Source: an uncultured Prevotella sp.
Lineage (GTDB): Bacteria; Bacteroidota; Bacteroidia; Bacteroidales; Bacteroidaceae
Length of the DNA stretch: 32,444 nt
Reading direction: 5' to 3'
Assembly: GCA_900554695.1 (NCBI GenBank)
Contig: USHV01000033.1
Location: 1-32,444, forward strand
Positions within the stretch are counted from its first letter, which is position 1. Every line of letters starts with the position of its first letter. The translations under genes and the position numbers were made by a program. Shown piece after piece: positions 1 to 8,506 of the stretch. Under the pieces are notes generated by a model. That model made no database searches, was not told the origin of the DNA, and saw only the letters and a list, made by a program, of their open reading frames with translations.

Positions 1-250
1 CTAAGGCTGTTTGCTCTTCATGATTGTCATATCACTCGAAATGTCGGATGAACCATTAACAGTAGGACGGGGAGGGCGTCATGAGACGTTTTCCTCGTTT
101 TTTGTTTCCTCGGTCCTGTCGGCGCGGCTGTTCATTAACAGTCTCCGGCAAGCGTTACAGAGCCTTATGCGCCCGTCTGTAAATCACTTATAATTATACA
201 GTTTTCCCGTATAAATATTCATGCAGTCCGGACCTCAACTTCACGAGAAT

Positions 251-615
251 CGATTATTTGCGACCGACTGCTCTTCCGGGCGCAAATACGCCGGCTATGA
301 GGATGAATCGTAATCGCTTGACAATCAATAATATACGGAGATACCACCCGTTCCGTGCCTCAAAAGGATGTTTTCTGTTTTCCAAAAGAGCCCATTTCGC
401 ACTCCAAAAGAGCCCATTTCATGGTCTGAAATGGTGCATTTCGCATGATGATATGCACTCTTTCGCAACCCGATATGGCCTTTATCGCATCGCGCCCGGC
501 ATTTTATCGTCAAGCGATATTGCCGCTTTTGCATAACAGACGGATATTTATGCAGTTTTATCATATACTTTGTCGTCTCTCTTTTCTATTTTAAGAAAAT
601 CTTTTGTCAAAATAT
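251..615. repeat. Dispersed 22-bp-unit element, copy 1 (partial/diverged)
   Basis: This copy shares landmarks in order with the two copies near 8.8 kb and 22.7 kb. The left inverted repeat is TATTTGCG (255-262) and CGCAAATA (281-288). A 22-bp unit array occupies 379-488. The right dyad TTTTGTCAAAA is at 602-612. It is more diverged than the other two, and the left block upstream of the inverted repeat is not recognisable. The array is read on the minus strand while both flanking landmarks are in the same orientation as in the other copies. The element lies upstream of the phosphatase gene. Its function is unknown. Confidence 0.75.
379..488 (-). repeat. Array of five 22-bp units, minus orientation
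   Basis: Five contiguous 22-bp units can be cut at 379, 401, 423, 445 and 467. Read on the minus strand, most begin GCGAAA and the last carries ATATCGG at unit positions 13-19, matching the consensus of the other two arrays. The first two units share the 18-bp word at 381-398 and 403-420. An 8-bp perfect inverted repeat, CCATTTCA (414-421) and TGAAATGG (427-434), spans a 5-nt loop. The period is not a multiple of three, which argues against coding. Confidence 0.8.
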
Positions 616-726
616 TTTACTTTGTGTTTTGCATATTTATGCAGAATCGGGTGGCATAAAGCGTTTATTGTCATGTGTTTTATTTTGCCGGAACAATGTG
701 TTTCCGGCGTGTTTTTTATCTTTCTG

Positions 727-766
727 TTGCGCTCATCTTCCACTATCTCTGAATAAGACAGAATGC
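727..766 (+). promoter_or_regulatory. Decayed duplicate of the downstream promoter
   Basis: The segment starting TTGCGCTCA at 727 is repeated 86 bp downstream at 813. Both go through CACTATCT and end near TGCGG. The upstream copy carries TATCTCTG where the downstream copy has a consensus TATCTTTG, so the upstream -7 box looks lost. This is probably a local tandem duplication of a promoter region in which one copy has degenerated. Confidence 0.5.
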
Positions 767-805
767 GGCTCGGCAAAGCCATAATTCAAAAAACGTTGTT
801 TTTTA

Positions 806-837
806 TTTGTCTTTGCGCTCACCTTTCACTATCTTTG
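806..837 (+). promoter_or_regulatory. Promoter of the metallophosphoesterase gene
   Basis: TTTG at 806-809 is separated by 20 nt from TATCTTTG at 830-837, a full match to the Bacteroidetes primary-sigma consensus TTTG-N19-21-TAnnTTTG. Transcription would start near 844, leaving a leader of about 215 nt before the ATG at 1059. Confidence 0.7.
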
Positions 838-1058
838 CAAAAGACATACTGCGGTATGGCATATTCAATCCTTAAAAAAGCGATTTTATTTTTTGCCGAT
901 GCTCTTGTCATTCACCGTGTTCTTTATGTGCGGATTGTGTATATATCCGGATGGACACAGGTGTAATACAGGCACTACAAACCTATCGTGAAGCATTATT
1001 TATCGATTCCATCGACAATAAAGGAATATTATATTTAAACTAAAAACCAGATGCTATT

Positions 1059-3914
1059 ATGAACAGAAATGTTGTTGTGTCAGCTTTAATGCTGATGTTC
1101 TCCGTACATTCTGCCGTAGCGCAGAAGACAATTACCGGTTTTTCTGAGGTCAGTATAACCGAGGGTGACAGCAAACTGATAGATGGTGTCGAGCGTACAC
1201 AGCCCGATATCTACTACGTTCCTTTGTCTGACGGCACTTATCGTGCAATGCGCCTTACCGTGAAACCGGGTGAACCGGCACGCATGACAGTGCCTTACAT
1301 CTATATGACTACCTCACATTCTGTGTGTGTCAGTTGGAAAAGCTCGGCCGACGATGCCGGTTCTGTGGTGAGATACGGCAGCGACGAGAGCAATCTTAAC
1401 GCATCTGTGGTGTCCGATTCTAAGCGTATCGCCGGCACATACTACTGGAACTCTGCGCTCATAGACAATCTTGAGCCCGACGCTGTATATTATTATCGTG
1501 TCGAGGGAAAGGGCGGAACGAGTGCCACATATCGCTTCCGCACTATGCCGTTGCCGGGTTCCATGGATAAGATACGAGTGTTGCTGATAGGCGACCACCA
1601 GCGCAACGAGCGCTCAGACTATGAATGGATGCTCAACGCGGCGCGCAAGACGGTGGCCGAGAAATACGGCGACGCGCCGTTTGAGGACAACATACGTTTC
1701 ATAATGAACGTAGGCGACCAGGTGGATGCTGGCAGAAGCGAGCTGTATGAGTCGGTACATCTGTTCAAGTCGAGGTCGGTTTCGCCTTCACTTCCCACAA
1801 TGACTGCCGTGGGCAACCACGAGTATCGTGAGGATTCGGAGCTGAGCAGATATAAGGGACATTACCGTTACGACACGCTGTCATACGCGGGCATCAGCAG
1901 CGGTACGGCATCATACTATGCCTACCAGGTGGGACGCACGCTCTTTGTCGTGCTCGATTCCGACGACCCTTCGGCTGCTCAGAAGATGTGGGTGCGCAAG
2001 GTCATCGCTGCGGCAGCTGTAGATGAAAACGTCGATTTCATCGTAAGTGTGCAGCATCGTCCGCTCTATGCCGAGCAATATTCGGGCGATGTGTCGCCGT
2101 GGATGCTCAACGAGATAATGCCTATACTCTCTTCCACGCCCAAGCATGTGCTCAACTATGCCGGACACCACCATCTTTACGCCCGTGGACAGATGACCGA
2201 CGTGCCCGTCTATCACATCATCAGCGGTGGCGGAGTGGGCACTTCGGCTGAGGGATATGAGCAACTTTGGGGAAAGACTCCCGACAATTACAATCATGAG
2301 GAGGTGCAGAAGACCATCGACCACTGGACATATCAGATAGCCGAATTCGACCCTGCGACGCTCACAATGACCGTGGAGACATATTCCATCGGCAACTCAC
2401 GCCTAGCCCTCGACAATGTGCTTGTAGATCGTTTCGTGCGTCGTCTCGATGACAACAGCGCTCCGGCAGTGCCTGTGATTGCGCCTGTCGGGGGCGAAGT
2501 AAGTCTGCCTTCTGCCTTCACCCAGACCAATCCGACCGACGATGTGGCTTCTGTGGAGTATCAGATTTCAAGAAATGCCGATTTCACCGACATCGTTCTC
2601 AACCGTCTTACCAACTGTGAGGACTTCTACGGAGTGGACGACAAGTATATGCCGCTCGACATAAATGCCGGCAAGGACATCACAAGTCTGTCGCTCGAGA
2701 GCGGTTCGCTGCCCAATGGTACCTATTATATACGTACCCGTAACCGCAACGACAACCTGCAGTGGTCTGACTATTCCGCTCCGGTAAGCTTCACCGTCAC
2801 GGGCTCTGCAGTGCAGGCTGCTCTGTCGCTCGACGGCCGTTTCTTCCGCACCGGCAGTGAGGTGGTGTTCAACTACGACGGGGCTCCGGTAGGAACAGAT
2901 GCCTGGGTGGGCATATATGTTTACGGAAAGACGCCCGGAACGGCTGATCTTTCATATAAATATGCTTATACCGACGGTGTGTCGGGCGCGTGGCGGTGCA
3001 CCATTGATGAGCCGGGTGCCTATTTCGCCGTGCTTTTCAAGGACGGTGGATATACGGAGATAACCGACCGTGTGAACTTTGTGGTCAGTGATAATTGCGA
3101 CGACAGTACGCTGCCTTCCATCAGTACAGACAAGAAAGTGTACGCAGTGGGCGAGCCGGTGGTGGTGAACTATGACAACGCGCCGTGCATCGATCGCGAC
3201 TGGATAGGCATTTACGAGCGTTCGGTAGTGCCCGTCAACTCCAAATGTCCCACTTATGCCTACGTCGGCGGCAGTCCTCAAGGCAGCCTTACACTCAATG
3301 TGGCAGGCACAATCAACTTCACTTCCGCTCTGAAAGACGGCATATATTTCGCCGGATACTTCAATGCCGACGGCTATTATGAGTCGTGCGCACGTGCTCC
3401 TTTCGTTATTGGAAAGCCTGTCATACTTGAGGCCGGCTGTCCGGAATATTCCTCCACCGACAATGTTGAAGTGTTCTACGAAGGTCTGCCGTGCTTCGGC
3501 GACGAGCAGGTGGCTGTTTTCGGAACTTCAGGTCTGTGCGCCAGTGTTCCCGTAAAGGCTGAAGGCGGCATGGCGAGTGTGGGCAGTCTGCCTGCGGGCG
3601 ACTATGAATTGTGCGTCGTTACGGGCGACATGAAGGAGATTTCAAGTCGTGTGGCTCTCAAGGTCACCGCTCCGACAGGCATCGGAAGCGTTTCCGGTTC
3701 AATGGCAACGGCGGTTCTCTCAGACGGCAAGTTGTATGTCTCATCGCCTGAAGGCGTGCGTAGCGTTGATGTTTATGATGCTGCCGGCCGCACTTTATGC
3801 TCTCGTCAGGCAGACGGATCGGGCGATGTTGTCATTCCTTTTCGCCCGAACAACGGCGTGTTTATTGTGAACGTGAACGGAAATACAGCCTGCAAGGTGG
3901 TTTCCGGACGATAA
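1059..3914 (+). CDS. Secreted purple-acid-phosphatase-like metallophosphoesterase with T9SS sorting domain
   Basis: The product (951 aa) probably hydrolyses phosphoesters outside the cell; the substrate cannot be read from sequence. It begins with a signal peptide (about residues 1-21, ending AVAQ). An Fn3-like purple-acid-phosphatase N-domain follows (about 73-163), then a metallophosphoesterase core with GDH at 178-180, GDQVD at 219-223, GNHE at 252-255, QHRP, and GHHH at 369-372, the usual metal ligands. A second Fn3-like module (about 470-585) leads into three related Ig-like repeats (about 585-680, 686-785, 792-870) sharing a DWIGIY-type core. Residues from about 873 resemble a T9SS type A C-terminal sorting domain (VDVYDAAGRTL, then a hydrophobic strand and basic end), so the protein is likely secreted or surface-anchored by the Por system. 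It has its own promoter and terminator. The family assignment is firm; the specificity is unknown. Confidence 0.9.
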   Translation: MNRNVVVSALMLMFSVHSAVAQKTITGFSEVSITEGDSKLIDGVERTQPDIYYVPLSDGTYRAMRLTVKPGEPARMTVPYIYMTTSHSVCVSWKSSADDAGSVVRYGSDESNLNASVVSDSKRIAGTYYWNSALIDNLEPDAVYYYRVEGKGGTSATYRFRTMPLPGSMDKIRVLLIGDHQRNERSDYEWMLNAARKTVAEKYGDAPFEDNIRFIMNVGDQVDAGRSELYESVHLFKSRSVSPSLPTMTAVGNHEYREDSELSRYKGHYRYDTLSYAGISSGTASYYAYQVGRTLFVVLDSDDPSAAQKMWVRKVIAAAAVDENVDFIVSVQHRPLYAEQYSGDVSPWMLNEIMPILSSTPKHVLNYAGHHHLYARGQMTDVPVYHIISGGGVGTSAEGYEQLWGKTPDNYNHEEVQKTIDHWTYQIAEFDPATLTMTVETYSIGNSRLALDNVLVDRFVRRLDDNSAPAVPVIAPVGGEVSLPSAFTQTNPTDDVASVEYQISRNADFTDIVLNRLTNCEDFYGVDDKYMPLDINAGKDITSLSLESGSLPNGTYYIRTRNRNDNLQWSDYSAPVSFTVTGSAVQAALSLDGRFFRTGSEVVFNYDGAPVGTDAWVGIYVYGKTPGTADLSYKYAYTDGVSGAWRCTIDEPGAYFAVLFKDGGYTEITDRVNFVVSDNCDDSTLPSISTDKKVYAVGEPVVVNYDNAPCIDRDWIGIYERSVVPVNSKCPTYAYVGGSPQGSLTLNVAGTINFTSALKDGIYFAGYFNADGYYESCARAPFVIGKPVILEAGCPEYSSTDNVEVFYEGLPCFGDEQVAVFGTSGLCASVPVKAEGGMASVGSLPAGDYELCVVTGDMKEISSRVALKVTAPTGIGSVSGSMATAVLSDGKLYVSSPEGVRSVDVYDAAGRTLCSRQADGSGDVVIPFRPNNGVFIVNVNGNTACKVVSGR

Positions 3915-3944
3915 TCATAATATCTGTCAAATGTCATTTCCTGG

Positions 3945-3975
3945 CGTCACCGGTCAATTCCGGTGGCGTTTTTTT
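3945..3975 (+). terminator. Intrinsic terminator after the metallophosphoesterase gene
   Basis: A 9-bp stem (3945-3953 with 3960-3968, one G-U pair, core CACCGG/CCGGTG) and a 6-nt loop are followed directly by seven T residues. It lies 31 nt after the stop codon. Confidence 0.85.
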
Positions 3976-3984
3976 GTCTGTTGT

Positions 3985-4016
3985 TTTGTGTAATATGCCA
4001 AAAACACGTATTTTTG
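3985..4016 (+). promoter_or_regulatory. Promoter of the GH92 gene
   Basis: TTTG at 3985-3988, a 20-nt spacer and TATTTTTG at 4009-4016 match the Bacteroidetes consensus fully. It sits immediately downstream of the preceding terminator and about 43 nt before the ATG at 4059, so the mannosidase gene is transcribed independently of the phosphatase gene. Confidence 0.7.
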
Positions 4017-4058
4017 TAAGAGTTAATCAACGGACAATTTTAATACATACCTTTTATA

Positions 4059-6347
4059 ATGAAATCATTACGACATCTTGCAGCCGCCCTCGTCTTAGTG
4101 ACATCGGGCGCAGTGTGTATGCCGGTCATGGCCGGCGACCCGATAACTTATGTCGATACGAGCATCGGAACGGGCGCCAACAACGGTGACTTCACCCACG
4201 GACGCGACCCTTTAGGACAGTGTATGCCGGCCGTGCTTGTGCCTTACGGCATGAACTTCTGGACCGCGCAGACCGAGAGTTCCGAGGGCCACGGCGTGAG
4301 TCCTTACTATTACAACAAGACGCGCATACAGGGATTCCGTAACTCCCACTACATCAGCGGAGGCAGCACGCAGGACTTCGGCACGGTGACCATAATGCCG
4401 CTGCTCGACACTCTGAAGTGTATGCCTGAGGACAGAGCGTCGGAGTTCAGCCATCTCGACGAGGTGTTGCGTCCCGATTACTACTCTGTTGAGCTCTTCG
4501 GCGGCAACATCAAGGCCGAGATGACCGGCACATCGCGCACTGGCATATTCCGTTTCAAATACCGCAAGGCCGGTACTGCCTATCTCGTCATCACTCCAAA
4601 CAGCGACGAAGGACAGGGACAGGTGAACATAGACGCGGCGCGTGGCGAGGTAACGGGCTGCAATCCGGTGCACCGCATGTATCTGCGCACGGGTCAGCCT
4701 GCCGGATTCAACGGCTATTTCCTTGTTCAGGTGAAGAACAAGGTAGTAGGTTGCGGCACTTACGACGGCCGTACGATAAACGCGGGACGCACGTCTGACG
4801 GTGGACGCAAGAACATAGGAGCCTACCTTAGCTTCAAGGTCAAGGCCGGAGATGAGGTGATAGTGAAGGTGGCCTCGTCGTTCTGCGACGTAGAAGGTGC
4901 CCGCAACAACATGCAGGCGGAGAATCCTTCGTGGAGCTTCAACAAGGTACGCTCCGCCCTGACACGCATCTGGAAAGACCATCTCGGCACTGTCAAGGCC
5001 GAAGGCGGCACCCGTCAGGAGCTCGTCAAGTTCTACACCTCGCTCTATCATGCCTCTTTCTGTCCCAATGCCATGAGCGATGCCGACGGCCGTTATCCGT
5101 CGTTTGCCGGCGGAAAGACCATCGAGCGCACCGCCACTACATATTACGACAACTTCAGTCTGTGGGATACGTTCCGCGCGCTCCATCCGCTCATCACGCT
5201 GCTGCAGCCCCGTCTGGCGGGCGACATGATGCAGTCGTTTGTCAACAAATACGAGCAGAGTGGCTGGTTGCCCATGTTCTCGGCCTGGAACAGCTTCACC
5301 CAGGAGATGATAGGCGACCATGCTGCGTCGCTCATAGCCGAGGCCTACGTTAAGGGAGTGCGCAATTTTGATGTAGATAAAGCCTATGAGGCGCTCGTGA
5401 AGATGGCATTCGAAACGCCCGAAAAGTACGAAGACTACGCCGACGGCAAGGGACGCCGCGCGCTGGACGATTATATCAAGTATGGATATATCCCTCTCGA
5501 GAATCCTGTGAAAGAGGCTTATCATGGCAGGGAACAGACATCGCGCACGCTCGAATATGCCTACGACGACTATTGCGTGGCGCGCCTTGCGAAGGCGTTG
5601 GGCCACGATGACGTGGCTGAGAAACTGCTCCAACGCTCCAAGAACTACCGCAACGTGTTCGATCCGCGCACGGGTTACGTCAACGGACGCCACGCCGACG
5701 GACGCTTTGAGGACGGAAAGAGACCCGACCGCGGCCATTCGTTCATCACCCAGGGCACGCCCTGCCAGTACAGTTGGTATGTTCCGCACGACGTGTATGG
5801 CATGATGGAGTGTATGGGCGGACGCGAGGAGTACATCCTGAAGCTCGACTCTATGTTCTCGTGCAACCGCATGTGGCACGGCAACGAGCCCGGACACCAG
5901 ATAAGTTTCATGTACAACTACGCCGGACAACCGTGGAAGACCCAGCGCGAGGTGCGCAACATAATGAACACCGAGTATCGTCTGGGAGCCAACGGACTGT
6001 CGGGCAACGACGATTCGGGGCAGATGTCAGCGTGGTATATCTTCGCCGCCATGGGCTTCTATCCCGTATGTCCGGCTGCGGGATACTACAACATATCCGG
6101 TCCGACGTTCCCCAAGCTCACCATAAAGATGGGCAACGGCCGCAAGTTCACGATTGTGGCGCGCGACGTGTCCGACAAGAACATATACATACAGAGCGTC
6201 ACGCTCAACGGCAAACCCTATGACAAGAGCTACATCAACCACGACGACATAGCTGCCGGCGGCCGCATGGAGTTTGTCATGGGCAACACACCCAACAAGG
6301 AGTGGGCAAACTCGAAGGAGAGCTGTCCGCCGGGACTGAGCCTGTGA
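4059..6347 (+). CDS. Glycoside hydrolase family 92 alpha-mannosidase
   Basis: The 762-aa exo-acting alpha-mannosidase probably trims mannose from N-glycans or mannans in the periplasm or at the surface; GH92 enzymes are calcium-dependent and inverting. A signal peptide covers about residues 1-25. The mature start YVDTSIGTG is the usual GH92 opening. Family blocks follow in order: SGWLPMFSAW, GDHAASLIAEAY, GNEPGHQISFMYNYAG (608 onward) and LSGNDDSGQMSAWY. E610 and D651/D652 align with the catalytic acid and base region of characterised GH92 enzymes, which is inferred from motif position. Length and completeness are normal. The linkage preferred (alpha-1,2, -1,3, -1,4 or -1,6) cannot be told. 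No SusC/SusD pair is adjacent, so it stands outside a classical polysaccharide locus. The start at 4059 fits the signal peptide and promoter spacing. Confidence 0.93.
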   Translation: MKSLRHLAAALVLVTSGAVCMPVMAGDPITYVDTSIGTGANNGDFTHGRDPLGQCMPAVLVPYGMNFWTAQTESSEGHGVSPYYYNKTRIQGFRNSHYISGGSTQDFGTVTIMPLLDTLKCMPEDRASEFSHLDEVLRPDYYSVELFGGNIKAEMTGTSRTGIFRFKYRKAGTAYLVITPNSDEGQGQVNIDAARGEVTGCNPVHRMYLRTGQPAGFNGYFLVQVKNKVVGCGTYDGRTINAGRTSDGGRKNIGAYLSFKVKAGDEVIVKVASSFCDVEGARNNMQAENPSWSFNKVRSALTRIWKDHLGTVKAEGGTRQELVKFYTSLYHASFCPNAMSDADGRYPSFAGGKTIERTATTYYDNFSLWDTFRALHPLITLLQPRLAGDMMQSFVNKYEQSGWLPMFSAWNSFTQEMIGDHAASLIAEAYVKGVRNFDVDKAYEALVKMAFETPEKYEDYADGKGRRALDDYIKYGYIPLENPVKEAYHGREQTSRTLEYAYDDYCVARLAKALGHDDVAEKLLQRSKNYRNVFDPRTGYVNGRHADGRFEDGKRPDRGHSFITQGTPCQYSWYVPHDVYGMMECMGGREEYILKLDSMFSCNRMWHGNEPGHQISFMYNYAGQPWKTQREVRNIMNTEYRLGANGLSGNDDSGQMSAWYIFAAMGFYPVCPAAGYYNISGPTFPKLTIKMGNGRKFTIVARDVSDKNIYIQSVTLNGKPYDKSYINHDDIAAGGRMEFVMGNTPNKEWANSKESCPPGLSL

Positions 6348-6371
6348 TGCCTTCGCCTGTCGTATGATGAT

Positions 6372-6396
6372 GGTTCCGGCAACGACGGCCGGAGCC
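6372..6396. terminator. Hairpin between convergent genes, possible bidirectional terminator
   Basis: A 9-bp stem (6372-6380 with 6388-6396, one G-U pair) and a 7-nt loop lie between the stop of the GH92 gene and the stop of the convergent small gene. There is no T tract on either side, so a role in termination is plausible but not shown. Confidence 0.4.
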
Positions 6397-6397
6397 T

Positions 6398-6667
6398 TCA
6401 GCGACGGCATTTGAGCAGCGCGCAGATGAGCCACGCGGTGCAAACGATTCTCGCCGTGAGCGGTGCTTCCACCGGGAATACGGCCGCCACGAATGCCAGT
6501 TGGGCGTTGATGAGCCGCCACATTCGTCCGTAGCTCACTTCCTCCTCAAGTACATCGGAGTAGTATTGACGGAGTTTCTCAAACGGTTTGCATACTGTTT
6601 CGATCAGGTTCGACGGGCTTTTGACGTTATCGGTCTTGCTCTGTGATAGGATGATATTCTTTTCCAT
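6398..6667 (-). CDS. Small hypothetical protein with a C-terminal hydrophobic segment
   Basis: I do not recognise the family. The 89-aa product starts MEKNIILSQSK and has a polar, charged first half. It ends with a hydrophobic stretch (roughly AFVAAVFPVEAPLTARIVCTAWLICALL) closed by basic KCRR, so it is probably a membrane-anchored protein, perhaps with a helical hairpin. The frame is open further upstream to 6748, but a consensus -7 box (TACGTTTG, 6720-6713 on the minus strand) lies inside that extension, so the ATG at 6667 is preferred. The gene is convergent with GH92 and divergent from rnhB. It could be a chance frame, but the promoter position and composition favour a real gene. Confidence 0.6.
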   Translation of the reverse strand: MEKNIILSQSKTDNVKSPSNLIETVCKPFEKLRQYYSDVLEEEVSYGRMWRLINAQLAFVAAVFPVEAPLTARIVCTAWLICALLKCRR

Positions 6668-6712
6668 ATTGTCTGTTATGCGTTTAAAGTGGATGTTTCT
6701 TGTTTGATTTTG

Positions 6713-6720
6713 CAAACGTA
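6713..6720 (-). promoter_or_regulatory. -7 box for the small membrane protein gene
   Basis: TACGTTTG on the minus strand matches TAnnTTTG exactly. No good TTTG was found 19-21 nt upstream, so only the -7 element is claimed. The predicted leader is about 40 nt and decides the start at 6667. Confidence 0.45.
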
Positions 6721-6812
6721 ATGCATTATCTGGAAATAACACTTCCACTTTTTCTGCGCACGGTTAATTAAAGTTATAAATACACATAAACATCATTCAG
6801 ATAAGACATAAG

Positions 6813-7421
6813 ATGCTGAAACCACACTTTTACGAAGGTCTCATAGAGGCAGGATGCGACGAGGCGGGGCGCGGATGCCTTGCAGGCAGCGTGTTTGCGG
6901 CCGCCGTCATACTGCCTGCCGACTACGATAACAGTGCCCTCAACGACTCAAAGAAACTCACCGAGCATCAGCGCTATGCCCTGAGAGAGCAGATAATAGC
7001 CGACGCCGTGGCGTGGGCCGTGGGGGTGGTGACGCCTGCCGAGATAGACAAGATAAACATTCTGAAAGCCAGTTTCCTTGCCATGCACCGCGCGCTCGAC
7101 CAGCTCAAGGTGCGCCCGGAGGCGATAATAGTGGACGGCAACCGCTTCGTGCCTTACCACGACCTGCCTTACACCACCGTGGTGAAGGGCGACGGCAAGT
7201 ATCAGGCCATTGCCGCGGCGAGCATACTGGCAAAAACTTTCCGCGACGACTACATGAAAGAGCTCGACCGCGAGTATCCCTGCTACGGCTGGGCTGGCAA
7301 CAAGGGCTACCCGACGGCGAAGCACCGCCAGGCCATACGCGAGCACGGCGTGTCGCCATACCACCGCATGAGTTACAATCTTCTGGGCAACGAGGAACTG
7401 TCGCTCGACTTCAAGGACTGA
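6813..7421 (+). CDS. rnhB: Ribonuclease HII
   Basis: The enzyme cleaves RNA in RNA-DNA hybrids and nicks 5' of single ribonucleotides in DNA, starting ribonucleotide excision repair. The 202-aa length is typical. The family opening CDEAGRG supplies D16 and E17. LNDSKKL follows, then IIVDGN with D108, and VKGDGKYQAIAAASILAKTFRDDYM with D145, completing the DEDD metal-binding set. The GYPTAKHR motif near the end is also typical of type 2 RNases H. The gene is divergent from the small membrane protein gene and is followed 188 nt later by a WYL regulator on the same strand. No terminator or clear promoter was found. Start at 6813 gives the standard short N-terminus before CDEAGRG. Confidence 0.97.
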   Translation: MLKPHFYEGLIEAGCDEAGRGCLAGSVFAAAVILPADYDNSALNDSKKLTEHQRYALREQIIADAVAWAVGVVTPAEIDKINILKASFLAMHRALDQLKVRPEAIIVDGNRFVPYHDLPYTTVVKGDGKYQAIAAASILAKTFRDDYMKELDREYPCYGWAGNKGYPTAKHRQAIREHGVSPYHRMSYNLLGNEELSLDFKD

Positions 7422-7609
7422 CCGCGGAGCGCGTATGTCGCCGCGGCGGGGTTTCAGATGTCCGGCGGATTGACATTCCGCGCCCGTCGGTCCGGCGTCA
7501 CGGTGCAGGACATGATATGTTATATGAAGGTCTGTAGAGCCATTTCCGTGAGCTTACGGCCGACTTACGACCGTACGAAGGAGAAATATCGAACCAAAAA
7601 TTTTGCGCA

Positions 7610-8506
7610 ATGAGAATGAATAAATACGGCCGCGAGCTGGAGCTTATCATACTGCTTACCAACGAGACACCGCTCACGGCCTTGCAGATATCCGAAAGGC
7701 TGGGCATCACGCGCCGCAACCTTTACTATTATTTCGACTATCTGAAAGACTGCGGGTTCCGCATCATAAAGAAGGGAACGTACTATCAGCTGGACCGCAA
7801 CTCGTCGTTCTTCCGCCGCCTTCACGAGAACATAGCCGTGACCGAGAGCGAGGCCGAATATCTGTTGAGGCTGTTGGACAGCGAGTCGAAGCAGGATCCT
7901 ACGGCCGCTTCGTTGCGCGCCAAGCTGTCGCGCTCGTATGGTCTGGCAGACGTAAGCAATCCGGAGGTGAGAAAAACGATGAACCGCAACGTGGCGACGC
8001 TTCGTGATGCCATAGCCGCGAAGAGGGTTGTGAAGCTCTGCAGCTACTCGTCGCCTCACAGTTCTACGGTGTCCGACAGAGTGGTAGAGCCCTTCCTGCT
8101 CATGAACAACGGACTGGAGGTGCGCTGTCACGACCTCAGTTCGCATACGAACAAGACCTTCAAGGTGTCGCGCATGAAGGGAGTGGAGCTGATGGACGTG
8201 GGTTGGATGTATGAGAAGGAGCACAAGCAGGTATATACCGATGTGTTTATGTTCAGCGGCGAGGAGTGCCGGCGTGTGGAGCTGAGGCTTGGACAACTGT
8301 CGCACAATCTGCTTGTAGAGGAATATCCCGCGTCGGAAAGTTGCATAACCGCCGACGGCAGGCGCTGGATTTTCGCTGCCGATGTGGTGTCGTTCCATGC
8401 TGTCGGGCGCTTCGTGCTCGGCCTTTACGACGACATCGAGATATTGGGCAGCGACGAGTTCAAGGCATATATAAAAGAGAAAATATCGAGTATGCAGGGG
8501 CGTTGA
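7610..8506 (+). CDS. HTH and WYL-domain transcriptional regulator
   Basis: A 298-aa cytoplasmic DNA-binding regulator. The N-terminal third carries a winged helix-turn-helix (about residues 10-65: ETPLTALQISERLGITRRNLYYYFDYLKDCGF). The middle to C-terminal part has a WYL-type ligand-sensing domain (about 140-215: VKLCSYSSPHSSTVSDRVVEPFLLMNNGLEV... then KTFKVSRM), where the residues usually written W-Y-L are degenerate, as in many Bacteroidetes members. WYL proteins often respond to nucleic-acid-derived ligands and control DNA-damage or defence genes. Its targets here are unknown, since no defence genes adjoin it. An alternative start two codons later (7616) is possible. The repeat element copy 2 follows about 250 nt downstream. 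Confidence 0.88.
   Translation: MRMNKYGRELELIILLTNETPLTALQISERLGITRRNLYYYFDYLKDCGFRIIKKGTYYQLDRNSSFFRRLHENIAVTESEAEYLLRLLDSESKQDPTAASLRAKLSRSYGLADVSNPEVRKTMNRNVATLRDAIAAKRVVKLCSYSSPHSSTVSDRVVEPFLLMNNGLEVRCHDLSSHTNKTFKVSRMKGVELMDVGWMYEKEHKQVYTDVFMFSGEECRRVELRLGQLSHNLLVEEYPASESCITADGRRWIFAADVVSFHAVGRFVLGLYDDIEILGSDEFKAYIKEKISSMQGR

Larger units (their letters stand above)
1..1058. other. Intergenic region without a gene
   Basis: No convincing coding sequence was found here; the short open frames overlap repeat units or begin upstream of the promoter. Positions 1-250 show nothing recognisable apart from the word CATTAACAG occurring twice. From about 251 to 615 lies the first copy of the dispersed 22-bp-unit element. 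From about 727 the region holds a tandemly duplicated promoter-like segment, followed by a leader of roughly 215 nt before the gene at 1059. Confidence 0.7.

Noticed and set aside
258..564. Open frames on both strands over element copy 1
   Set aside because: They are made of 22-bp units, whose period cycles through all frames. No promoter or ribosome-binding evidence was found.
763..966. 67-codon open frame in the leader of the phosphatase gene
   Set aside because: It starts upstream of the best promoter and overlaps the duplicated promoter segment, with no domain or ribosome-binding evidence.
4212..5930. 572-codon open frame antisense to the GH92 gene
   Set aside because: It is a shadow frame typical of GC-rich third codon positions. 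The GH92 protein on the plus strand explains the region fully and the antisense product resembles nothing.
6398..6748. 116-codon version of the small membrane protein
   Set aside because: A consensus -7 box lies within the extra N-terminal codons, so the 89-codon form from 6667 fits better.
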